This document shows, in pieces, positions 28,481 to 36,611 of a DNA stretch of 36,611 nt. Every line of letters begins with the position of its first letter. Position 1 is the first letter of the stretch. Source of the DNA: Branchiostoma floridae (Eukaryota > Chordata > Leptocardii > Amphioxiformes > Branchiostomatidae); NCBI RefSeq assembly GCF_000003815.2, contig NW_023365773.1:504882-541492 (forward strand). The letters run 5' to 3'. Made by a program: the position numbers and the translations under genes. Below the pieces are notes generated by a model. It did no database searches and was not told the DNA's origin. It saw only the letters and a list, made by a program, of their open reading frames with translations.

Positions 28481-29157
28481 CAAAAATATGTATTTACTTT
28501 CCGTACACATGTACAAACGATGATAATGCAATATAAGGTAATATATTATGCATTTCAATGACATACATCTTTAACTACAACGTAATTATGTACAGTTTAT
28601 TTAAAGACATTGAAGGTCTATTCAGGGATGTATTTAGGTTGACCAAACCATGTTATTTCTTAAGTAAAAAAAAGTAGCACTTCGCAGGGTAGGCATCCTT
28701 CAGTCTCGAGGGGGATTCTGTAGCACTATAACGCTATTACCTAATAAGAGCAAAAGTCTTCATAAATACATAACTTGATACCATTTATTTATCTTAAAAT
28801 TACTTTTTGGAGGAGGTAATATGATTTAAGTACGGTAAAGCCTAAAAATCGCGGATGCATTCTAAATCCAAGGATATAATGTAAACAAAAAGATTGTTGT
28901 GTTTACCTAGACTTCATTTTGTAGCAAAACTGCTGTAACTCCAGAAAATTGCCAAACAAAGCTATCTAGATTAAGGCTAACAAAAGAAGACCTAGGTTTA
29001 AGATTTGAGGCTACTCGAGAGGTATCTACAACGTCAGGGGCTTCTCACTCTGAAGTTCAAATTTTCAAAGCGGATGGTTAGAGTGTTGTGACTAGAGGTT
29101 TTGACTAGAGGTTGAGTGTCGTTGATATGTTATAAGCCTGTTATGCCTTCTTCATCC
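28481..29157 (-). other. Copy 3 3' UTR and downstream DNA
   Basis: Follows the copy 3 stop. Minus-strand AATAAA at 28784-28789, about 370 nt past the stop, is a plausible polyadenylation signal. The segment near 28480-28600 matches 14280-14400 downstream of copy 2. Confidence 0.45.
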
Positions 29158-32100
29158 CTAAAACGCATTATTTTGTTTCTGTCTAGGATCTATCAATGTG
29201 ATTATTGGCGTACCGAACAATAAAGAGGGTCGACTAGGAGCTGTCAAAGGGCATAGGTTACCACATCTGCTGTTTACCATTTGCCCTGGGACCTGATTAA
29301 TCCTAATTCTCAGTCGTCCTACCCTTACAACTACCAATGCTGTCTCGCTCCTCAAACTCTCCCACTGCTGTTCCTCCTCTCCCCCATTCTGAACCTGGCT
29401 GCCGTCATACAAGGGTCTGTCATCCATGTAAACTTTGCCCTTCATGGCTCTCACAAAATCTCTGACTCCTTCAGCGCTGAACCTGTTGTAAAACAACCTG
29501 ACGTCCTCCACAGTCGTCCTAACTTTCAGCCATGCAGCTATGGTGGGGAGGGACTCGTCACTGATGGAATTATACTCAAGATTTACATGGGTGAGGTTGG
29601 GAAGGTTAGTGAATGATGCAACTACTGCTCTAACGTCAGAAAACATGTTAAGACTAAGGTTAACCTTTTTTAAAGTTTGATAATTACCTAAATCTTGAGC
29701 AAGATCAGGCACTGCCTCATTATTAATGGAATTGTGACTGAGATCTATCTCCTCCAAGTTGGGGAGGGGAGGTAAGAAGTCTCCCCTGTCAGACAACTTG
29801 TTACCTCTGAGGTTCAACTTTCTCAGGTTCTGACATGAACCCAAACCTTCAACAAGACCAGGCACTGCAGCCTCATCACTAATAGCATTGTGACTGAGAT
29901 CTATCTCCTCCAAGTTCGGAAGGGAAGGTAAGAAGTCTCCCCTGTCAGACAACTTGTTATGACTAAGATTCACCTTTTTCAAGTTCTGACATGAACCAAG
30001 ACCTTCCGCAAGACCAGGCACTGCCTCATCACTAATGGTATTGTGATTGAGATCGATCTCCTCCAAGTTGGGGAGGGGAGGTAAGAAGTCTCCCGTGTCA
30101 GACAACTTGTTATGACTAAGGTTCAATTTCTTCAGGTTCTGACATGAACGAAGACTTTCAACAAGACTAGGCACTGCAACGTCACTAAAGCCCCTGTCGT
30201 GAAGATCTATCTCGGTAGGACCTCTGTGGGTAATCTGAACTGTAAGTTGTCTGACTTCCACACCTATCCAACCTGTCTCCATCCACAGCCTGTCCCACTG
30301 CTGTTCCTCCTTTCGTATATCCTCCCCATCGGATTCCTCAAGCTTGCCCTCATCAGCCAGGCTGCCGTCATACAGGAGTGTGTAACCACTGTAAGCCTTT
30401 CCCTTAATGGTTCTCACAAAATCTCTGACCCCTTCAGCACTGAAGCTATTGTCGTACAAGTAGACTCGCTCCACATCTGTTCTAACCTTCAGCCATGCAG
30501 CTATGTTGGAGAGGGACTCGTCGAGGATGGCATTGTTAGCAATATGTATATAGTCCAGGAAGGGAAGTTTGATAAAAGCTTCTATCAGTTCCCCAACATC
30601 AGACAACTTGTTGTATCTAAGATCTACCGTCTTCAGATTCTGACACGAACCAAGACCTTTGGCAAGACTAGGAACTGCCGCATCACTAATGGCATTGTGA
30701 CTGAGATCTATCTCCTCCAAGTTGGGGAGGGGAGGTAAGAAGTCTCCCCTATCAGACAACTGGTTATTACTAAGGTTCACCTTCTTCATGTTCTGACATG
30801 AACCAAGACCTTGAGCAAGACCAGGCACGGCCTCGTCACTAATGGCATTGTGGCTGAGATCTATCTCCTCCAAATTGGGGAGGGGAGGTAAGAAGTCTCC
30901 CCTGTCAGACAACTTGTTACTGCTAAGGTTCACCTTCTTCAGGTTCTGACATGAACCAAGACCTTCAGCAAGACCAGGCACTGCCTCATCACTAATTACA
31001 TTGTGACTGAGATCTATCTCCTCCAAGTTAGGGAGGGGAGGTAAGAAGCCTGCCCTGTCAGACAACTTGTTATGACTAAGGTTCACCTTCTTCAGCTTCT
31101 GACATGAACCAAGACCTTCAGCAAGACCAGGCACTGCCTCATCACTGATGGCATTGTGGCTGAGATCTATCTCCTCCAAATTGGGGAGGGGAGGTAGGAA
31201 GTCACCCCTGTCAGACAAGTTGTTATGGCTAAGGTTCACCTTCTTCAGATTCTGACATGAACCAAGACTCTTAGCAAGACCAGACACTGCCTCATCACTA
31301 ACGGCATTGTGACTGAGATCTATCTCCTCCAAGTCGGGGAGGGGAGGTAAGAAGTCTCCCCTATCAGACAACTTGTTATAACTAAGGTTCACCTTCTTCA
31401 GGTTCTGACAAGAAGCAAGACCTTCAGCAAGAGCAGGCACTACCTCGTCACTAATGGCATTGTGACTGAGATCTATCCCCTCGAAGTCCTGGAGAGCATT
31501 TTGTCTGTTAGAGATAAGAAGATTGTCACTGATGTTGTTCCCAGAAATCTCCACCTGAATCTGTTTGCATTGATCCTGTAGCAGCAGCAACAACAATAAT
31601 GCTCCCTTGTTGGAGATCTTGTTATATTCAAGATTGACATGATTTAGGTTTTGACATGAGCCAACACCTTTAACAATACCAGACACTGCCTCATCACTGA
31701 TGACATTGTGGCTTAGATCTATCTCCTCCAAGTTGGGGAGGGGTGGCAAAAAGTCTCCCTTGTCAGACAACTTGTTATGGCTAAGGTCTACCCTCTTTAG
31801 CTTCTGACATGAACCAAGACCCTCAGCAAGATCAGACACTGCCTCGTCACTAATGGCATTGTGACTGAGATCTATCTCCCTTATGTTTTGAAAAGTCTGT
31901 AATTGCCCGACAAGAGCTTTGATATTCTTACTTATCAACTCAGAGTTGGTGCAACACAATAGCTCAAGCGGAGGGAACTTCCCAGTCTCTGTATTCTCAA
32001 CGGGTAGAGATGCCAGACCTTGAAATAATATCGACCAAGCGGAGGTGTTGGTGTTAGGTAGGAAATCAAATTTTAATTCAACTAGGGATTGCAGACTTTG

Positions 32101-34098
32101 GAAATACGACACAAGGTTTTCAGCGGCCATGTCAGGTATTCCATTGACTCTTCTCATGGATCCTGGGGGGTACCTACCTTGAACAGTTAACCGTTTGATG
32201 TCAAACGGGCGAAAGGATAGAATTCCTGGCCAGGTATCGCAGGGGGTTTTACACTGTAAAGTAAATGTTGCAAAAACCACTGACAAAACACACTCATCAG
32301 TACACCAGCATTCAGCAAATTCTACATTTTCGAGTTTGTGAAGGCATTTCAAAATGTTTATGGCCTCTGCAACTTCGCTATTGCTCGCGGATATCACTGC
32401 AATGACCAAGTTGGCGACGTTTGGAGTAAATAACAGTGATTTTGACAGGTTACTGAGGGCACCATTAGAGTATGATCTAACCTGATANNNNNNNNNNNNN
32501 NNNNNNNNNNNNNNNNNNNNNNNNNNNNNNNNNNNNNNNNNNNNNNNNNNNNNNNNNNNNNNNNNNNNNNNNNNNNNNNNNNNNNNNNNNNNNNNNNNNN
32601 NNNNNNNNNNNNNNNNNNNNNNNNNNNNNNNNNNNNNNNNNNNNNNNNNNNNNNNNNNNNNNNNNNNNNNNNNNNNNNNNNNNNNNNNNNNNNNNNNNNN
32701 NNNNNNNNNNNNNNNNNNNNNNNNNNNNNNNNNNNNNNNNNNNNNNNNNNNNNNNNNNNNNNNNNNNNNNNNNNNNNNNNNNNNNNNNNNNNNNNNNNNN
32801 NNNNNNNNNNNNNNNNNNNNNNNNNNNNNNNNNNNNNNNNNNNNNNNNNNNNNNNNNNNNNNNNNNNNNNNNNNNNNNNNNNNNNNNNNNNNNNNNNNNN
32901 NNNNNNNNNNNNNNNNNNNNNNNNNNNNNNNNNNNNNNNNNNNNNNNNNNNNNNNNNNNNNNNNNNNNNNNNNNNNNNNNNNNNNNNNNNNNNNNNNNNN
33001 NNNNNNNNNNNNNNNNNNNNNNNNNNNNNNNNNNNNNNNNNNNNNNNNNNNNNNNNNNNNNNNNNNNNNNNNNNNNNNNNNNNNNNNNNNNNNNNNNNNN
33101 NNNNNNNNNNNNNNNNNNNNNNNNNNNNNNNNNNNNNNNNNNNNNNNNNNNNNNNNNNNNNNNNNNNNNNNNNNNNNNNNNNNNNNNNNNNNNNNNNNNN
33201 NNNNNNNNNNNNNNNNNNNNNNNNNNNNNNNNNNNNNNNNNNNNNNNNNNNNNNNNNNNNNNNNNNNNNNNNNNNNNNNNNNNNNNNNNNNNNNNNNNNN
33301 NNNNNNNNNNNNNNNNNTCTCAATGGAAGATGACAAGTGCCAGTTGGTTCGATTCTGCTGTAGTTTTTACTACTGAGAGTAGGTGATTACAATCGTCAGA
33401 TCCCCCCAACTGTTGCATGAGAAATGTTACAAACTGTGACAGGTATGTTGGAGGAGAGTCTGCCATGCCCAGGAGGTGAGCAAGGCTGTAACAGGTGATG
33501 GGCAGGTGGGCTGACTTCTCAGCACAAACTCTCAGGAGTTCTGTACAGTCAGTCTGGGTTCTGACTGTGTGTGCTACCCACACTGCCATGAAGTACTGCC
33601 GTATGCTGTCATGTACGAACTGGAAGGCATCCTTTGCTTCACTAGAATCAACCGGTTTTAACCAACCAAAGCCTGACTGTTGAATGTCACTCCACTCTAA
33701 TTGGCTTTTGTAAACATACATTGAATTGTGATTGGTGTGATTTTCAAAAGTAGCTTTGCCCACCACAATGCAGATGTTTTCATACACAGACTTGAAATGT
33801 TCATCATTGACCTCATTTTCATTACAGAGATGCTTTACAGACATCTTAGTAACAAATTCTACAAAAGCTGCTACGGTACATGGAAAGCTTTGGTACTTTT
33901 TCCAGTATTCACACAAGTAAGAGTGGAAAAACCTGTCCCTGATGAGGTGCTTAACCAGTAAGTTACTTGGCCAGCTCTGCTGGATTACTCTTGTCGTGTC
34001 TTCATCGGTCTTGAAGAAGTCCTGGAGACAGTCATTCCAAGCCAAGGCGTCTTCACCGGTTGGATACACGGAATGGCTGACTGTGTCGATGTGTGCTG
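29158..34098 (-). CDS. Copy 3 last exon: NLR helical module, LRR array, internal cap, second LRR array, cap
   Basis: From acceptor ttttcag before 34098 to TAG at 29158-29160. The right part (33318-34098) codes AAHIDTVSHSVYPTGEDALA, LIRDRFFHSYLC and FQFVHDSIRQYFMAVW, the HD1-winged helix-HD2 module, again without Walker A. After the gap come LRRs with a regular 153-nt (51-residue) period around 30860-31900, a cap (AEGVRDFVRTIKG, near 30230-30450), then without a stop a further LRR array (29530-30210) and a second cap (AEGVRDFVRAMKG, 29350-29470) with a copy-specific tail. Confidence 0.82.
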
Positions 34099-36436
34099 CT
34101 GAAAAGAAATTACATTTAAGATTATAGAGAGAAATTCTAAACTTTCTAAAAGACAATGGCTCTACAAGACAGCAGAAGCAGAACTACGTACAATGGTCAA
34201 CCTTGATATGTACTAATGGAATCTAGTGTGGCTTTAGAATGAATTGATGAAGAAATGACTATTAAAATGCTAATATAGTTGATGGTTCCATTTACCAGAA
34301 TCTAGAGATGTTGTCCCATCCTCCTGAGAAATGGCCCCTCCATCCATGTTGCTATGGCGACCACCTGACCCAGATGCCGACGCCTCTCGGTCAGTGTCGT
34401 CGGGTGACCTTTCATTGGGTTGGTCCTCTCCTATACAAACATTGAGCCAACAACAACAAGTGAAGTATCTGTTTATTGTCAGGCACTATGGCCCAAAAAG
34501 ACGGACAATTTGACTGAACATTAAAAAAACAACAATAATCTAGTTTGAATTCAATACATTTGAGTACAAGAGATTAAACAGGTAGAAACCAGAAACAGGT
34601 AACTTTAGTATGAAGAATATGATGTCATTCCATGCCAAAGTGACCTCACGCGTTGGGTTTTAGCAAGAATCGTATATTTCAGATGATCTGGAGAAAAGTT
34701 TCTAAAACTTTCATTGCACACAACTAGATATTTTTTTAAACCAATCACGTCTTTAGAACTTATTTATTTGATATTATAAATGCTGTGCTCTAACTTAACC
34801 TCTGCAGAGTGACACATAGATTTATTATATTTATATTTATCATAGTTATATTCACCAGAATTCGAAGATCTGCTCTCTTCTTCCTCAGACATGGGTCCTC
34901 CCTCCATGTTGCCATGGCTACCATCCGATGTCAACGCTGAAGTCTCCCTGTCATTGGAACTGTCCTCGCCTAGGATCAAGACCAATTTACGCAGTTGATA
35001 TACATGCCTTCTGATCCCAGTGTCGATGCCACATACACATTACCATATGCTACCTCACTACATTATACATAACAGTTACAGTTACAAACGTTGAATAATG
35101 CTCCACACCATGTAATGCAAAAGTGGGATTGTTAACCACTGCGCTATAACACTTACCATCAGCCCTGCCTGTATCCATGTCACTGTCTGCCTTCCCTTTT
35201 GCCGCCTCACAATCCGCTCCTGTCTGAAACAGCTGACCAGAATCTGCGGCGTCTATATAAAGGGAATGAATGAAAACATAAATAAATATAAATGAAAATT
35301 ACAGAAAATGATAGTAAATACAATTGTCCATGTGAAAATGCAAAGAACACGTAGTCTATTGTTTTCTGAAATACTCTATGAAGTTAATATAGCCACGGTG
35401 ATACAGTAGAATATCAACTTTGGAGAAAAAGATTTGATTTACCTGCGACCTCGTGTATCCCAGCATCCCTTAGGGCCTGCGCCAGCTGTTCCAGCGTGAC
35501 GTCACCAACGTTCCTCTCCATCCAATTACAGATCAGCTGATGAGGACGGAGGGAGGGGGGCAGTCTGGCTGTCAGGTCCCGGATGTAGTCGGTGTTGAAG
35601 CCGAGAGCTGAAGCCAGCCGCTCCCACATGGAGCCCAGACAGTCAGCAATGGCGGCAAACTGTCTGTCTAGCTCTGTAAGCCATGCAGGAAAGATATGTA
35701 TGACCATTGTTCACAAGCTGGGAACGCTTAGATACCTGATATAAGTGTCTAGGGACGTTATTAACAATATAATAATATTAAAGATTATCATCATTTTGGG
35801 TGCATTTTAACCATAACTGCATATTTGTGACTTTTACTTTGGTTCGAATATATCGGCTGTAAAGCACGCATAATACAGTTAGCTACTATCGATGAAACTG
35901 TCCTACTATACTTTTTTTGTTCGATTCAAATTAGACATGATTATATACCTGATTCCTCCTTCACTTCCACTCCATCGGTGCTCATTTCTGTATCATAGAA
36001 TAGAGAAGTTAAAATAGTCAAATCTAATATCAAATATGAATTGCCACATGCACAAATTACACATGTATGTGTCATTCCCTAACGGACAGGAGTGTCATTA
36101 GACAAGACAAAGTTACTGTAGTATTATGTCTAAATGTTGATGTTTTTTTAGCACATTTTATAGCTTCAAAGATCATCAAAATAATTTCTAAATAGTGCTT
36201 ACCTGATTTTACTGTTCCCATCATGCAGCAGGACGGCACCTGCTCAGCTGGCTCCTGCTTTACATGTATGACGTCATCACCACCTGACACCTGCCGCCCA
36301 CCTGTGTCATCACCATGGTAACCAGGAGACGTGTCGTCACCATGGTTACTGTTGCATGGTGCAGGAGGACCCTGTCCTGAATGTTCCCGAGATGGACCAG
36401 GATGTGGGGGGCCTCGGCCTGCTGTGCCACTCGGGT
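29158..36436 (-). CDS. Copy 3: TRADD-N/Death NLR-like gene, 3' part (5' end off window)
   Basis: Exons seen: 36203-36436, 35949-35987, 35443-35673, 35157-35252, 34856-34969, 34296-34430 and 29158-34098, all phase 1 where testable. They correspond to copy 2 exons 10-13 and 15-16, with one extra SHGNMEG-family exon and no duplicate of exon 13. The first two Death domains and the TRADD-N exon would lie right of the window. The last exon is broken by an 830-N gap (32488-33317). Small indels at both gap edges shift the frame relative to copy 2 and put a TGA at 33320-33322, most simply assembly error beside a gap. The LRR part is longer than in copy 2 and contains two C-terminal caps. Confidence 0.8.
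29740..31900 (-). repeat. 153-bp tandem coding repeats (LRR pairs)
   Basis: The string tctcctccaa recurs at 30711, 30864, 31017, 31170 and 31323 (exactly 153 apart) and at 29748, 29904 and 30057 in the second array (156, 153). Each unit codes one LEEIDLSHNAISDEAVPGL and one LKKVNLSHNKLSDRGDFLP repeat. Units are nearly identical. Confidence 0.9.
32488..33317. other. Assembly gap (830 N) inside copy 3 last exon
   Basis: Flanks align to copy 2 at 18138 and 18503, which are only 364 nt apart. Either the gap estimate is too long or copy 3 carries about 470 nt extra. Confidence 0.97.
34296..34430 (-). CDS. Copy 3 exon: second SHGNMEG-family linker
   Basis: 45 codons, phase 1-1: GEDQPNERSPDDTDREASAS, then RHSNMDGGAISQEDGTT. 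Similar to its neighbour and to copy 2 exon 15, so the family arose by exon duplication. Confidence 0.7.
34856..34969 (-). CDS. Copy 3 exon: SHGNMEG acidic linker
   Basis: 38 codons, phase 1-1: GEDSSNDRETSALTSDG, SHGNMEGGPMSEEEES, ending SSNSG. Orthologous in position to copy 1 exon 14. Confidence 0.73.
35157..35252 (-). CDS. Copy 3 exon: acidic DTGRADG linker
   Basis: 32 codons, phase 1-1: DAADSGQLFQTGADCEAAKG, ending MDTGRADG. Confidence 0.73.
35443..35673 (-). CDS. Copy 3 exon: Death domain 3
   Basis: 77 codons, phase 1-1. LDRQFAAIADCLGSMWERLA, ALGFNTDYIRDL, HQLICNWMERN, VTLEQLAQALRDAGIHEVA. Core Trp residues retained. Confidence 0.87.
35949..35987 (-). CDS. Copy 3 exon: VKEE mini-exon
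   Basis: 13 codons, phase 1-1: EMSTDGVEVKEESG. Confidence 0.74.
36203..36436 (-). CDS. Copy 3 exon: Pro/Gly linker with VKQEP
   Basis: 78 codons, phase 1-1. DPSGTAGRGPPHPGPSREHS at the start, VIHVKQEPAEQVPSCCMMG at the end. Nucleotide identity is mosaic between copy 1 and copy 2 (see findings). Confidence 0.8.
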
Positions 36437-36611
36437 CTGGGGAAGAGTGGAGAACCATTGGCATTTCTCTTATTAACATCATCGATCATCTTTTGTAAAA
36501 TCATGCATGTGTTAAGTCAAATTTCGTTTTGAGCAAAACCACGTGTACGCAATATCAGAAAGCTGCAATAATTTCATTTCGATGTAAAAGCATCAAATAC
36601 AATTCGTTTCA
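36437..36611 (-). other. Copy 3 intron, near-identical to copy 2 intron
   Basis: Matches 21795-21969 with 5 differences in about 175 nt. Such identity in an intron is far above that of other introns of these genes. Confidence 0.8.

Noticed and set aside
30199-30738. Plus-strand open frame of 179 codons
   Set aside because: Antisense shadow of the copy 3 LRR coding repeats.
29740-31900. Regularly spaced repeats resembling a CRISPR array
   Set aside because: The 153-nt period is an open coding frame of paired leucine-rich repeats in a spliced animal gene, with no unique spacers.
33320-34156. A separate 278-residue protein ending at 33320
   Set aside because: Its start lies upstream of a good acceptor and it ends at a frameshift beside the assembly gap; it is the first part of the copy 3 last exon.

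Overview
The window is animal genomic DNA, most likely from a lancelet (amphioxus, Branchiostoma) or another invertebrate deuterostome. The grounds are spliced genes with short exons and long AT-rich introns, multi-Death-domain proteins joined to NLR-type leucine-rich repeats in a tandem family, a non-LTR retrotransposon tail, and a Crypton-like tyrosine-recombinase fragment. The species call is inference; nothing in the sequence names it. No RNA gene, CRISPR array or prokaryotic gene was recognised.

Three paralogous genes lie head to tail on the minus strand. Copy 1 (coding 7815 down to 2096, perhaps to 118) has its 5' end here and its 3' LRR exon off the left edge. Copy 2 (25901 down to 15795) is complete: 16 coding exons, every intron phase 1, 6099 nt, predicted 2032 residues. 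Copy 3 (36436 down to 29158) has its 3' half here and its first exons off the right edge, and it holds an 830-N assembly gap.

The shared layout is Death domain 1, Death domain 2, short basic linker exons, a large exon whose second half resembles the TRADD N-terminal domain, proline-rich and SUMO-motif linkers, Death domain 3, acidic Ser/Asp-rich linkers, then one very large exon. That exon begins inside an NLR module (helical domain 1, winged helix, helical domain 2) and runs into ribonuclease-inhibitor-type LRRs and a C-terminal cap. Copy 2, which has no assembly gap, contains no Walker A or Walker B exon. These genes look like NLRs whose nucleotide-binding domain is absent, with a TRADD-N/Death signalling head in front of the helical domains. 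Linkers carry polybasic patches and conserved SUMO consensus motifs, so a nuclear or nucleus-shuttling role is possible (inference).

Between copies 1 and 2 (7.8-15.8 kb) are a degenerate tandem array with CRE- and kB-like motifs, older dispersed repeats, a LINE 3' end and the copy 2 3' UTR. Between copies 2 and 3 (25.9-29.2 kb) are a duplicated promoter-like module (TGACGTCA, GGGGAATCCCC, CCGCCATTTTGG), a spacer and the copy 3 3' UTR. Parts of the two spacers are homologous, so the duplication unit includes intergenic DNA. The left 2 kb hold a decayed Crypton-like element inserted in a copy 1 intron, a perfect 18-bp palindrome and a minisatellite next to a 100-N gap.
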